Shown one piece after another: positions 40,964 to 50,958 of a DNA stretch of 64,000 nt. Positions within the stretch are counted from its first letter, which is position 1. Each line of letters opens with the position of its first letter. This DNA is from Cognatundibacterium griseum (GTDB taxonomy: Bacteria; Pseudomonadota; Gammaproteobacteria; Burkholderiales; Burkholderiaceae_D), in contig NZ_JACOGC010000003.1 in NCBI RefSeq assembly GCF_014284195.1, positions 186,001-250,000 on the forward strand. The letters are read 5' to 3'. The position numbers and the translations under genes were made by a program. The notes under the pieces are model-generated. The model saw only the letters and a list, made by a program, of their open reading frames with translations, was not told where the DNA came from and did no database searches.

Positions 40964-41362
40964 ATGAGAATTTTACACACCATGCTACGCGTCGGCGATC
41001 TGCAGCGTTCGATTGATTTTTATACCAAGGTGTTAGGCATGCATTTACTGCGTCAGTCCGATAATCCCGAATACCAGTACACGCTGGCCTTTCTGGGTTA
41101 TGGCAGCAATCCGGAACATGCCGAACTGGAACTGACGTATAACTACGGCGTGGAAAAATACGAGCTGGGCACTGCGTACGGTCACATCGCCATTGCCGTG
41201 CCGGATGTGCATGCCGCATGCGAAAGCGTGAAAACACGGGGTGGTCTGGTGACCCGTGAAGCTGGTCCCGTGAAAGGCGGAAAAACGATCATCGCTTTCG
41301 TACAGGACCCGGACGGCTATAAGATCGAACTGATCCAGCGCACATCGGAAGTCCGGCTATAA
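40964..41362 (+). CDS. gloA: Lactoylglutathione lyase (glyoxalase I)
   Basis: 132 residues, normal. Two VOC beta-alpha-beta-beta-beta units with metal ligands His5 (RILHTML), Glu in [10 protein letters not shown], His in YGHIAIAV and Glu in YKIELIQR. It converts the methylglyoxal-glutathione hemithioacetal to lactoylglutathione using Ni/Zn. AAAGGA before the ATG. Confidence 0.96.
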   Translation: MRILHTMLRVGDLQRSIDFYTKVLGMHLLRQSDNPEYQYTLAFLGYGSNPEHAELELTYNYGVEKYELGTAYGHIAIAVPDVHAACESVKTRGGLVTREAGPVKGGKTIIAFVQDPDGYKIELIQRTSEVRL

Positions 41363-41394
41363 GCGGCTGACCTCAGTGCACCGGGAAACGCAGA

Positions 41395-41547
41395 TCAGGT
41401 CTTTGTTTTCCGGTGATCACGCAGACGAACGACTTTAAGTTCTTTGCCTTCTTCTGCTTGTTTCGCCTCATGGTTCATGGCTTTCATAACAACAATCAGA
41501 CTCAGGATAAACAGCAAAGCTAACCCGGTGAAAATACTGGCCCACAT
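41395..41547 (-). CDS. Small single-span membrane protein
   Basis: 50 residues: MWASIFTG then one hydrophobic helix (about 5-24) and a charged C-terminal tail with KELKVVRLRDHRK. GGAG lies nine bases before the ATG at 41547. Not recognised; the size suggests a regulatory or complex-associated micropeptide. Confidence 0.55.
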   Translation of the reverse strand: MWASIFTGLALLFILSLIVVMKAMNHEAKQAEEGKELKVVRLRDHRKTKT

Positions 41548-41686
41548 GATGCAGACTCCGGTGAGTTGAGATATCTGTTTTATATAACCACCGGTGCTCA
41601 CCGGTCAATCAGACACTCTCCTGCCAAAGGTGTTTGGGAGTCATTTTTTGCATTCTTTAACGATTCACCGGGTAATCGCCCTGCTT

Positions 41687-43333
41687 TCAGACGTGACCAT
41701 GTCTTCTGAAGTAAGAAATCAGGCCGCAGGTGGATGTATCGAGCTGCGCATCGTAAGCCTGATCGCCCATGATCGCCGGTAACAGGCGGTTTGCCAGTTG
41801 CTTCCCCAGTTCCACACCCCACTGATCAAAGGAGTTGATGCTCCAGATCACGCCCTGCACAAACACTTTATGCTCGTACAAAGCCAGCAGCATGCCAAGC
41901 TGAAACGGATCAAGACTAGGCATCAGGATCGTGGTGGAAGGCTGATTCCCAGCGAATACCTTGTGCGGCAACAAACGGGCAATCTGGGCTGCCGTCAGTC
42001 CTGCCTGCGTCAGCTCTTCACGTGCCTGCGCTTCGGTTTTGCCAAAAGCAAGCGCCGCGCTTTGCGCCAGGCAATTTGCCAGCAGAGGCGCCTGATGGCC
42101 TGGTAATGGATGATCGCTGGATGCCGCCACCACGAAGTCACAAGGAATCAGCCAGCCGCCCTGATGCAGCAGCTGAAAGAAAGCATGCTGCCCGTTGACG
42201 CCGATCTGTCCCCAGACAATCGGGTTCGCACGGCAGGTCAGCGCTTCGCCGTCGCGGCTGACGGTCTTGCCATTCGACTCCATTTCCAGCTGCTGCAAAA
42301 ATGCCGGCAAATGGCGGATCGATTCATTGTACGGCAGGATGGCACTGGTTTCCGCACCGAGAAAATTGGTGTTCCAGATGGAAATCAGCGCCAGCAGCAC
42401 CGGCAGATTTTGCTCCAGCGGCGTTTTCCGGAAATGCAAATCCATGGTTTCTGCGCCGGACAGCAGGCGCTCAAATCCATTCATCCCGATCGCCAGCGCA
42501 ACCGATAAGCCGACCGCTGACCAAAGGGAATAACGGCCACCGACCCAGTCCCAAATTTGCAGGATATTGTCATCAGGAATACCGAATTCATGCGCCTTGC
42601 CGGGACTTGAGGTGACGGCAATAAAGTGTTTGCCAATCGCCCATTCCTCCATGGCGGCCGCCATCAGCCAGGTGCGTGCAGTCTGTGCATTGATACTGGT
42701 TTCCTGGGTGGTGAATGTCTTGGATGCGACGATAAACAGTGTGGTGCGCGGATCGAGTTTTTCAAGCAGAGGGGCCAGATGTGCGCTGTCCAGATTCGAG
42801 ACGTAATAAAAGTGCAGATTCGGGTGCTGATACGCCGACAGCGCGCGGGTTGCCAGTTTAGGTCCCAGATCAGAGCCGCCGATGCCGATGTTGACCACAT
42901 TCTGTATCGCATCGCCTTTGAAACCGCGCCATAAGCCGCTGCGAACCCGCTCAACAATGTCCCGCATCTGTTTGCGTACCGCCCTCACCTGCGGCATCAC
43001 ATCGTTTTCAGCATCGGGAAAGGGTTTGAAATCCGAGTGACGCAACGCGGTATGCAAAACAGCACGGTCTTCGCTGATATTGATTTTCTCGCCAGAAAAC
43101 ATCCGGTCACGCCAGTTTTCCACATCGGACAAGCGGGCCAGCGCCAGCAGGCTCTGCAAGGCTGGCTGATCAATGCGCTGCTTGGAATAATCCACCAGCA
43201 GGCCATCCAGTTCTGCAGAAAAATGTTCGAACCGTTGCGCATCTTCTGCAAACAAATCCCGCAAATGCTTGTGTTCAAGGCGTTTCTGATGCTGCAATAA
43301 AGATTGCCATTCAGGAGTCAGCGTAATATTCAT
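41687..43333 (-). CDS. pgi: Glucose-6-phosphate isomerase
   Basis: 548 residues, normal length. PGI signature segments GIGGSDLGPKL, the second FNSFDQWGVELGKQLA (here INSFDQWGVELGKQL) and the catalytic Glu region GQIGVNGQHAFFQL are all present. It interconverts glucose-6-phosphate and fructose-6-phosphate. It lies 62 bases after rsmA in the same direction, possibly in the same transcript. Confidence 0.97.
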   Translation of the reverse strand: MNITLTPEWQSLLQHQKRLEHKHLRDLFAEDAQRFEHFSAELDGLLVDYSKQRIDQPALQSLLALARLSDVENWRDRMFSGEKINISEDRAVLHTALRHSDFKPFPDAENDVMPQVRAVRKQMRDIVERVRSGLWRGFKGDAIQNVVNIGIGGSDLGPKLATRALSAYQHPNLHFYYVSNLDSAHLAPLLEKLDPRTTLFIVASKTFTTQETSINAQTARTWLMAAAMEEWAIGKHFIAVTSSPGKAHEFGIPDDNILQIWDWVGGRYSLWSAVGLSVALAIGMNGFERLLSGAETMDLHFRKTPLEQNLPVLLALISIWNTNFLGAETSAILPYNESIRHLPAFLQQLEMESNGKTVSRDGEALTCRANPIVWGQIGVNGQHAFFQLLHQGGWLIPCDFVVAASSDHPLPGHQAPLLANCLAQSAALAFGKTEAQAREELTQAGLTAAQIARLLPHKVFAGNQPSTTILMPSLDPFQLGMLLALYEHKVFVQGVIWSINSFDQWGVELGKQLANRLLPAIMGDQAYDAQLDTSTCGLISYFRRHGHV

Positions 43334-43395
43334 GGGTGCAATCCGTCTCGGGTGAGCAAAGAAAAATTACTGTGCAACGCTTCCGGCAAAAGTGG

Positions 43396-44178
43396 TCACG
43401 ACGCTGAGTGCGTCAGCATGCGCGCCAGATTCACATACTGTTCCAATGCAACCGTTTCCGGCCGTGCCTGCGGATCTATTCCTGCATCGGTCAGTTGCTG
43501 TTCGGTAAACATCCCCGCGACACAGTTACGGATCACCTTACGCCGCTGCGAAAAAGCCTTGGTCACGACAGCTTCCAGATCCGCCTGCGCACAGTCCAGC
43601 ACTTCCGCCTTGGGGATCATACGGACAATCGCAGAATCTACTTTCGGCGGCGGGTCAAATGCGTCAGGAGGAACGATAAACAGCAGCTCCATGTGGTAAC
43701 GCCATTGCAGCATCACGGAAAGGCGTCCGTAAGCCCTGCTGCCCGGCTCGGCCACCATGCGCTCCACCACTTCTTTCTGCAGCATGAAATGCTGATCTTC
43801 GACGATGCCGGCGATATCGGCCAGATGAAACAGCAAAGGACTGGAAATGTTATAGGGCAAGTTACCGACTACCCGCAATTTCCTCCCCGGCGTTAACGGT
43901 ATAGAACTGAAATCAAATTTCAGCGCATCTCCCTCGTGAATAATCAACTTCTCAGGAGGGAAATTTTTTTTCAGGCGGGTGACCAAGTCGCGGTCCAGCT
44001 CAACCACATGCATCTGTGGCAATGCGTCCAGTAACAAGGTGGTCATCGCCGCCAGTCCGGGGCCGATTTCCACCATCACTTCGCCGCTTTGCGGATGAAT
44101 TGCGCGGATAATCTGGCTCAATACCAGCTGATCGGTCAGGAAATTCTGTCCGAAACGTTTTCGTGGAATGTGTTTCAT
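43396..44178 (-). CDS. rsmA: 16S rRNA dimethyladenosine transferase
   Basis: 260 residues. It begins [15 protein letters not shown] and has the SAM site [11 protein letters not shown] and catalytic [10 protein letters not shown]. It dimethylates two adjacent adenines near the 3' end of 16S rRNA (KsgA). Its ATG overlaps the pdxA stop by four bases. Confidence 0.97.
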   Translation of the reverse strand: MKHIPRKRFGQNFLTDQLVLSQIIRAIHPQSGEVMVEIGPGLAAMTTLLLDALPQMHVVELDRDLVTRLKKNFPPEKLIIHEGDALKFDFSSIPLTPGRKLRVVGNLPYNISSPLLFHLADIAGIVEDQHFMLQKEVVERMVAEPGSRAYGRLSVMLQWRYHMELLFIVPPDAFDPPPKVDSAIVRMIPKAEVLDCAQADLEAVVTKAFSQRRKVIRNCVAGMFTEQQLTDAGIDPQARPETVALEQYVNLARMLTHSAS

Positions 44179-45218
44179 TTTTTAATATTCGTCATTGCCA
44201 TGGCAGCTGCAGTGCGCAGTGCCACCTGCATGCTGCCGGTATCAGCGTGTCCGACACCTTGTGCTGCCAGATCGAGCGCTGTTCCATGATCGACCGAAGT
44301 CCGGATCAGGGATAAGCCCAGTGTGATATTGACACCCAGTCCAAAACTGGCATGTTTGAGTACAGTCAGTCCCTGATCGTGATACATCGCCAGCACACAA
44401 TCAGCCTGCGCCAGATATTTTTGCTGAAACAGCGTATCTGCCGGATAAGGACCGGAAACCTGCAGTCCGAGTGCCTGCGCCTGAGCGATGACGGGAGCGA
44501 TGATGTCGATTTCTTCCCGCCCAAGATAACCATTTTCTCCGGCATGCGGATTTAATCCGGTCACCAGAATGCGCGGATGTGCAATTCCCATTTTCTGCCG
44601 CAAGTCTGCGTCGATAATTTGCATAGTACGCAGCAGTTCATCGGACCGGATCGCATCCGGCACTTCTCTGAGCGGCAAATGGGTGGTTGCCAGCGCCACC
44701 CGCAAAGGCTGTGGCAGCTGAGGATTGGCATCGCAGGCCAGCATCATCACCACCTGCGGCGTCTGCGTTTTTTCTGCCAGGTATTCGGTATGGCCGCTGA
44801 ACCGGACGCCTGCCTGATTGATAGTACTTTTTTGCAGCGGCGCGGTCACGATGGCATCGCACCATCCCTGCTGCACGCTCTCGACCGCCACATCCAGCGT
44901 CTGCAGCACAGCACGGCCATTGCGCGGATCAAGCTGACCGGCAATGACATGGGCATTGAGCGGACAGTCAATCACCGTCACACGCTGCTGATCCGTAGCG
45001 GGCAAGCCGGCGTTGCGCATGGCCTGCAGGGAAATACCCATCAACCGTATCGACGGATCGATTTCATTTGCCAGCATCGCCAGATAAGCGGCATCACCAA
45101 TCAGCACCGGCCGCATTTGCTGCCGCAAAGCCCAGGCAGCACGAATGGAAATTTCAGGACCGATCCCTGCCGGTTCTCCTACTGTGACCGCGATCACCGG
45201 CAATCTGGAATCAGGCAT
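44175..45218 (-). CDS. pdxA: 4-hydroxythreonine-4-phosphate dehydrogenase
   Basis: 347 residues. [10 protein letters not shown] at the N-terminus and the three metal-binding His residues in [14 protein letters not shown] and MYHDQG identify PdxA, which oxidises 4-phosphohydroxythreonine in pyridoxal phosphate synthesis. The surA-pdxA-rsmA order is conserved in proteobacteria; it overlaps both neighbours. Confidence 0.97.
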   Translation of the reverse strand: MPDSRLPVIAVTVGEPAGIGPEISIRAAWALRQQMRPVLIGDAAYLAMLANEIDPSIRLMGISLQAMRNAGLPATDQQRVTVIDCPLNAHVIAGQLDPRNGRAVLQTLDVAVESVQQGWCDAIVTAPLQKSTINQAGVRFSGHTEYLAEKTQTPQVVMMLACDANPQLPQPLRVALATTHLPLREVPDAIRSDELLRTMQIIDADLRQKMGIAHPRILVTGLNPHAGENGYLGREEIDIIAPVIAQAQALGLQVSGPYPADTLFQQKYLAQADCVLAMYHDQGLTVLKHASFGLGVNITLGLSLIRTSVDHGTALDLAAQGVGHADTGSMQVALRTAAAMAMTNIKK

Positions 45219-46561
45219 TATTGATCTTCCGTGCGGTATTCGACATAAGTGCGGTCACGCAACTCACGCAGCCAGTCCTGCTGCGCCTCATCGGCTTTGC
45301 GCTCGCGCAACGCCTGCCGGGCGGCCATGCGCTGGCGGTCTTTCGACTGGTCTTCCGTCTTGCGCTCCAGTACCTGAATCAGGTGGAAACCAAATGGCGA
45401 CTGCACAGGATCACTGATTTCATTGACTTTCAGCTTATTCATCGCCTGCTCAAACTCAGGCACCGTGTCGCCAGGATAAATCCAGCCTAACTCACCGCCT
45501 TTGGCAGCGCTGCCATCTGCAGAAAAGGATTTCGCCATGTCTTCAAATGTTGTGGCCTTGCTTTCGATTTTCTGTTTCAGCTCGACCAGTTTCTGGCGCG
45601 CTTCCGCCTCGGTCACAATCTGGTTTGCCTTGATCAGGATGTGACGCACACGCGTCTGCTGCACACTCGCAGCGCCATTCTGCGCGTCGTTGGCGGCGCG
45701 TTTGCCAGCAAGCTTCAGAATATGAAAGCCATTCGGACTGCGGATAATGTCGGAGAATTCGCCAACCTTCAGTTTATTGATGGCATCGACAAACAATTGC
45801 GGAATCCGGTCCTGTTCACGCCAGCCGATCTCTCCGCCCTTCAGCGCCTCGCTGCTGTCGGAGTAGGTCACTGCCAGCTTGGCGAAGTCACCGCCGGAAC
45901 GCAGTTTTTGCACGACTTCTTCCGCACGGCTGCGGCGCAGGGCAATTTGCTCTGCGGTTGCATTTTCAGGAATGCGCACCAGAATATGGGACAGGTTGAC
46001 TTCCTGTTTGCCTGCTTTGGCGCTGGCTTCCGCAGCCAGATAACTATCGACTTCTGATTCGGTGATGAGAATCTTGCTGTCCACCTCACGATCACGAATA
46101 CGCTGCATCATGATGTCATCGCGGATCTCTTCGCGGAAACGGGCATAGGATGTGCCTTCACGCTCGATCTGATTTCTGAATTCCTGCAGGCTCATCTTGT
46201 TTTGTTCAGCCATGCGTTGCAATGTGCGGTCCAGCATCACATCATCGACGCGCATACCGTTCTCTTTCGCCAGCTGCAGCTGCGCCCGGTCAATAATCAT
46301 GCGCTCCAGCAATTGCTTCTGCAGATCGGTGCGATCCGGCAACGCCGTTCCCTGCGCTTTCAGACGACGCTCGACGGAAACCATCCGCTCGTTCAGTTCC
46401 TGCCGGGTAATAACCTCGTCATTGACAACTGCAACGATATTGTTCACCAGCTGTGCCTTGGGTGGTTTCGATGGCACAACCGATTGCTGGGCAAAACCAG
46501 CCTGACTGGCCAGCAGGCTTGCTGAAACAGCGATGGCGGAAAAAAGTGTGCGTTGTTTCAT
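45218..46561 (-). CDS. surA: Periplasmic peptidyl-prolyl isomerase/chaperone SurA
   Basis: 447 residues. A signal peptide ends at GFA-QQ, then a SurA N-terminal chaperone domain ([20 protein letters not shown]) and two parvulin domains (about 180-285 and 300-400, each with GGELGW or GGEIGW). It escorts outer-membrane proteins, including LptD encoded next, to the BAM complex. The start is uncertain: ATG at 46561 gives a compact signal peptide, ATG at 46579 adds six residues, and neither has a clear ribosome site. Confidence 0.95.
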   Translation of the reverse strand: MKQRTLFSAIAVSASLLASQAGFAQQSVVPSKPPKAQLVNNIVAVVNDEVITRQELNERMVSVERRLKAQGTALPDRTDLQKQLLERMIIDRAQLQLAKENGMRVDDVMLDRTLQRMAEQNKMSLQEFRNQIEREGTSYARFREEIRDDIMMQRIRDREVDSKILITESEVDSYLAAEASAKAGKQEVNLSHILVRIPENATAEQIALRRSRAEEVVQKLRSGGDFAKLAVTYSDSSEALKGGEIGWREQDRIPQLFVDAINKLKVGEFSDIIRSPNGFHILKLAGKRAANDAQNGAASVQQTRVRHILIKANQIVTEAEARQKLVELKQKIESKATTFEDMAKSFSADGSAAKGGELGWIYPGDTVPEFEQAMNKLKVNEISDPVQSPFGFHLIQVLERKTEDQSKDRQRMAARQALRERKADEAQQDWLRELRDRTYVEYRTEDQ

Positions 46562-46770
46562 GTGCAGTAAATGTCGCATAATGTTCTAAAACTGGTTAAG
46601 CCATGCTGCCGGAACAGCGCATCCTTCCGGTGCAAAAGCTGCAATATACACGTTGGTACGTATTTCACAAACAAAGTTTCCTGATATTACCAGGAGGCAA
46701 TCAACGTCCCTCTCGGCCGCCCTGAATCTGTGCCTTCGCTCCGGCACCGGTTCGGTCGCGCTCGTTCAGT

Positions 46771-49032
46771 TCAGCGCTCGGAAATCGGCTGATAACCGGA
46801 AATATTCCGTTTCAATGCTTCAATCGGGTTATTTCCGACACCCAGCCGCGCCAGTCCGTTCAGTTCCAGCTGAATCGAAAATCCGGTATTACTGTTGATG
46901 CTGTCGATCGCAAACCGCTGCGCCACAAAACGCAACGACCAGCAATCGGCCTTATACTCAAACCCCGCCAGGCCATCCACAATCCGCTTATCCATTAATG
47001 AGTAGTTAGTCCGGCCAACCGCATACCAGCGATTGGCTAACGGCCATTGGCCTGAAAGGTCAACCTGCTCCAGTGTGTCGCGCTGAAAACGGTACGCCAG
47101 ATTCAGCACTTTTTTAGGCTCGGGATGCCAGCTGATGCCATAGGTTGCACGAACCGACTGATGCGTACTCTGACTGATCTGCAAGGCGGTTTCCGCACTC
47201 AGCGTATCAAAAATTCTGCCATCTGCAGTCAGAAGCAAATCTGAGCGGCCAGGATTTTTTACGCCATCCAAAGTCACTCTCTGCTTACTGAAATTGAATC
47301 TCTGTCCAATCGCCAGTTTTAACCGTTCTGCCCCGTCTTCTTCCAGAAAACGGGAAATCAAAGCTAAGGTTACCTGATTAGCATCGCCGACCCGGTCTTG
47401 CCCTGTAAATCGGTTCGGGCTAAAAATCTGTGCAAAATTAAAATCCGCAATGGCGCTGTCAAAATTCGGCAATCTCCCCTGGCGATGATACGGGGTATTT
47501 ACATAAAATATTCTTGGCTCCAGAGTTTGCGTCGTCGTTTTTTCGAACAATTCGCTGGGGCGTTCAAAAATCAAACCGCTGTCAACAGAGAAAGTAGGAA
47601 TTTCCAGCTGGTAAGAGGGCTTCTGCCTTTTCCCCGGATTGGCCAGTTCATATTTGCTGAGATGCAGGGAAATTTTGGGAATCACAAAATATCCCGGCTG
47701 AATCAGTGGCAAAGAAAGCTGTGGAGTCACAACCAGACGATCGCCCTGAACCAGGGTCGGATGCTGAAAACGCGTTAATGTACTGTCAAGCGTCCAATCA
47801 AACCCCATTAAGTCATATTTTTCAGCATGGAACTGCAATTCAGGAGAACGGCTATATGGCAGAGCAATAGGAGTGGTCGCAGTGACGTCCTGCAAGACCT
47901 GATAACCGGTTGTACGCAAAGACGTATTCCAGAATGAGCCATAATAAGTCAGGCTCACATCACGCAGCAGCAGACGTTGTGCGGTTTTGGTGATAGAGTT
48001 CGAGAAATCGGATGGATAATTATCATCCGATGCAGAATTCAGATTCCATTCGAGCCGTAACTGCGGCGTCAGCTGCTGCTGATGCACGGAAGTCAGCGCG
48101 TAGCGGTTGGAGTTGGTCAGACGGTCATTCGCCAACCCCTCAATACTCGTTTCACCCCGATATGTTTCTCCGAGATAACGTCCTTCAACCCCCAACTGCA
48201 GGCCACGGCGGGAAATCAGCTTGGGGTACAACGTCAGGTCGCGGTTTGGCGCAATGTTGAAATAATACGGCAGCGCGAATTCAACGCCGCCTTTCGACGA
48301 TGCGCCGACTACGGGCGGTAAAAACCCGGAATGACGCGCACTGGACAACGGGAAAGTCAGCGATGGCGTCGCCAGGATTGGCGTTCCCATGAAATACAGC
48401 ACCGACTTCCCGGCAATGCCGGTATCGAGCCCGGTATCGAGGTTCAGCGTCTCCGAACGCAGGTACCAATCAGGATTCAATCCTTCGCAGGTGCTGTACG
48501 TGCCATTATTGACAATAGAACGCTCTTCATCGAGAAAATCAATACGTTCAGCTTTACCCTGCGCATTGTTGCGCAGTAATTGATAGACGGGATTAACGAC
48601 ATTACCGGCACCGGAATCGAGCTGCATGCGAACACTGTCACCGTTATAGCAGTCACCGTTACGCAGCATACGGACGCTGCCTTCCGCTGTCACTTCGTCT
48701 TCCAGAAAGCTGTAGCTGGCCCGGTCAGCATTGACCTGCGTGGCGCCTTTGAGGATTTCAACTTCATGTTCGAAATGGATGAAACGCTCTGGCCTGCCCC
48801 AGAATTTTCCGGATTCAATCAGGGTCGGCGCATTTTTATCGTCGGGTTGTTTTTCCTGCTGCAGCATCTTGTAACTTTGCTGACGTAGCAGTCTGTCCTC
48901 TTCAAAACTCTGAGGAGTAACGCTCTGCGCCTGGGCCTGGGCAAAAAAAGCAGGTACAAGCACCGATGCAACAATCGCCGGGATAGTAGGAAACAATAGC
49001 GGTGAGTGAGATAATACGGGTTTCCTGCGCAT
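46771..49032 (-). CDS. lptD: LPS-assembly outer-membrane protein LptD
   Basis: 753 residues. Signal peptide ending AQAQA, an OstA-type beta-jellyroll (about 55-200) including RADRASYSFLEDEVTAEGSV in that stretch, then a large beta-barrel. Cys residues in YNGDS/NGDCYNG, STCEG and ADCWSLRF are available for the inter-domain disulfides. It inserts LPS into the outer leaflet with LptE. The ATG at 49032 is preferred over a TTG at 49062. A 209-base gap separates it from surA. Confidence 0.95.
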   Translation of the reverse strand: MRRKPVLSHSPLLFPTIPAIVASVLVPAFFAQAQAQSVTPQSFEEDRLLRQQSYKMLQQEKQPDDKNAPTLIESGKFWGRPERFIHFEHEVEILKGATQVNADRASYSFLEDEVTAEGSVRMLRNGDCYNGDSVRMQLDSGAGNVVNPVYQLLRNNAQGKAERIDFLDEERSIVNNGTYSTCEGLNPDWYLRSETLNLDTGLDTGIAGKSVLYFMGTPILATPSLTFPLSSARHSGFLPPVVGASSKGGVEFALPYYFNIAPNRDLTLYPKLISRRGLQLGVEGRYLGETYRGETSIEGLANDRLTNSNRYALTSVHQQQLTPQLRLEWNLNSASDDNYPSDFSNSITKTAQRLLLRDVSLTYYGSFWNTSLRTTGYQVLQDVTATTPIALPYSRSPELQFHAEKYDLMGFDWTLDSTLTRFQHPTLVQGDRLVVTPQLSLPLIQPGYFVIPKISLHLSKYELANPGKRQKPSYQLEIPTFSVDSGLIFERPSELFEKTTTQTLEPRIFYVNTPYHRQGRLPNFDSAIADFNFAQIFSPNRFTGQDRVGDANQVTLALISRFLEEDGAERLKLAIGQRFNFSKQRVTLDGVKNPGRSDLLLTADGRIFDTLSAETALQISQSTHQSVRATYGISWHPEPKKVLNLAYRFQRDTLEQVDLSGQWPLANRWYAVGRTNYSLMDKRIVDGLAGFEYKADCWSLRFVAQRFAIDSINSNTGFSIQLELNGLARLGVGNNPIEALKRNISGYQPISER

Positions 49033-49175
49033 GAATTCAGAAGTCAGTAAGCGTTTTGGCAAGCATTCCGGACAGTGTCATCAGATCATCCGCCAGAAAT
49101 CAATCGCCTATTATAGGTGAAATGCTGTTAAAACCGCCTGAACATTGCGCACAAACAAACTCGCTCATTTTTCTC

Positions 49176-50228
49176 ATGTCACTCAACACGTCCCTCATTA
49201 CGCAAACGGCTTCAGAACAAAAAGAACAGCGCCGCCTGGCTTTAAGTACCTGGCTGGCGCAGAAAACCGCACAGAATTTGCAGCTGGCCAGTATGCGGCC
49301 GGCATCGGCAGATGCCAGTTTCCGTCAGTTTTACCGGATAGATACGAGCACCGGGGAAAGCGTGATTGCTGTGGACGCGCCGCCAGCAACAGAAAATTCC
49401 GCCGCTTATCTCAGCATGGCAAAACTTCTGAAAGCGGCACACTTATCCGTGCCGGAGGTGCTGGAGTACGACCTGGAACAGGGATTTCTGCTGTTGACCG
49501 ATCTGGGCCCCCACACCTATGCCCACGTTCTCAATCACAATACGGCACATCAGCTGTATATGGAAGCGATTGAGGCGCTGATTCTGCTGCAGACACAGAG
49601 CCAGCCTGAGGTACTGCCTGAATACGACCGCGCATTTTTAAAGCGCGAGCTGCACATTTTCACTGAATGGTATATCGGTAAACACCTCGGTGTGACGCTC
49701 ACCGACGCACAGAGTCAAACCTTGAACACCGTATTCGACCACCTGCTGTCGGGCGCGCTGGCGCAGCCCCAGGTATATGTGCACCGTGACTTCCACTCCC
49801 GCAATCTGATCTGGATGGCAAAAGGTAATCCCGGCATCGTTGACTTTCAGGATGCGGTCTATGGTCCGCTTACCTATGATCTGGTATCGCTGTTGCGTGA
49901 CGCATATGTGCAGTGGGATGAGGAAATGGTGCTCGACTGGGCGATCCGTTATTGGGAAAAGGCGCGCCGTGCCGGATTGCCTGTGCCGCAGGATATTGAC
50001 CATTTTTACCGTGATTTCGAATGGATGGGCTTGCAGCGCCATCTCAAGATTCTGGGTATTTTCGCCCGCTTGTCCTATCGTGACGGCAAGGATAATTTTC
50101 TGAACGATATCCCGACCGTGATGGACTATGTCCGCAAGACTGCCCATCGTTACAAAGAGCTGGTGCCATTGCTCCGCCTGCTCGATGAGCTGGAAAATAC
50201 CGCGCCACAAGTCGGCTACACGTTCTGA
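49176..50228 (+). CDS. amgK: N-acetylmuramate/N-acetylglucosamine kinase (anomeric)
   Basis: 350 residues of the aminoglycoside-phosphotransferase fold. The catalytic loop is VHRDFHSRNLIW and the metal Asp is in IVDFQDAVYGP. It phosphorylates N-acetylmuramic acid at C1 in peptidoglycan recycling, and murU follows after 10 bases, which makes AmgK more likely than a generic APH. The ATG at 49176 is used; longer in-frame starts reach into the lptD promoter. Confidence 0.92.
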   Translation: MSLNTSLITQTASEQKEQRRLALSTWLAQKTAQNLQLASMRPASADASFRQFYRIDTSTGESVIAVDAPPATENSAAYLSMAKLLKAAHLSVPEVLEYDLEQGFLLLTDLGPHTYAHVLNHNTAHQLYMEAIEALILLQTQSQPEVLPEYDRAFLKRELHIFTEWYIGKHLGVTLTDAQSQTLNTVFDHLLSGALAQPQVYVHRDFHSRNLIWMAKGNPGIVDFQDAVYGPLTYDLVSLLRDAYVQWDEEMVLDWAIRYWEKARRAGLPVPQDIDHFYRDFEWMGLQRHLKILGIFARLSYRDGKDNFLNDIPTVMDYVRKTAHRYKELVPLLRLLDELENTAPQVGYTF

Positions 50229-50238
50229 GGTGGAAACC

Positions 50239-50958
50239 ATGAAAGCCATGTTACTTGCCGCCGGACGCGGTGAACGGATGCGCCCCCTGACCGATACCTG
50301 TCCGAAACCGCTGCTCAAGGTGCGCGGACGGCCGCTGATTGTCTGGCACATCCTGAATCTGGTCAAAGCAGGCATTACTGACATCGTCATCAATCATGCC
50401 CATCTGGGCCACATGCTTGAGGATGCGCTGGGCGATGGTTCGCAGTACGGTGCGCGACTGCTTTACTCTGCAGAGCAACAGGCGCTGGAGACGGCAGGCG
50501 GTATTGCCAAGGCATTGCCGCTGCTGGGTGATGCACCATTTGTCGCCGTATCCGCAGATATCTACATTCCCCATTTCGATTTCAAAGAATGCATCAATAC
50601 GCTGGAAGATAACGATCCCTGGGGTAACCCACATGCCCCGGATCAGCGCGACATCGCCTGGCTGTATATGGTCAAAAATCCGTCCTTCCATCCGACCGGG
50701 GATTTTGCGATGACGCTGATGGGTTTATCCAATGAAGGAACACCGCGTCATACATTTGCCAATATCGGCGTCTACCGGCCTGAGATGTTTGCCAGTATCC
50801 GCCCGGGTGATCATGCCAAACTGGGCCCCCTGCTACGTGAATTCATTGATGCCGGACGGGTCGGCGGCGAACTGTACCGCGGCGAGTGGCATAATCTGGG
50901 CACTCCGGAACAGCTGAGTGCGCTGAATACACCGCTGTTCCAGCATCAGCAGTCATGA
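50239..50958 (+). CDS. murU: N-acetylmuramate alpha-1-phosphate uridylyltransferase
   Basis: 239 residues. The nucleotidyltransferase signature is LLAAGRGERMRPLT followed by PKPLLKVRGRPL; the metal Asp is in VAVSADIYIPHFD. It makes UDP-N-acetylmuramate from the AmgK product, bypassing the de novo, fosfomycin-sensitive MurA route. GAGGTGGA precedes the ATG at 50239; it overlaps pepP by four bases. Confidence 0.93.
   Translation: MKAMLLAAGRGERMRPLTDTCPKPLLKVRGRPLIVWHILNLVKAGITDIVINHAHLGHMLEDALGDGSQYGARLLYSAEQQALETAGGIAKALPLLGDAPFVAVSADIYIPHFDFKECINTLEDNDPWGNPHAPDQRDIAWLYMVKNPSFHPTGDFAMTLMGLSNEGTPRHTFANIGVYRPEMFASIRPGDHAKLGPLLREFIDAGRVGGELYRGEWHNLGTPEQLSALNTPLFQHQQS

Noticed and set aside
41591..41640. 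Short inverted repeats CCGGTG/CACCGG and CCAAA/TTTGG
   Set aside because: Stems are only five or six bases and no T-run is placed for the minus-strand genes; too weak to call a terminator.
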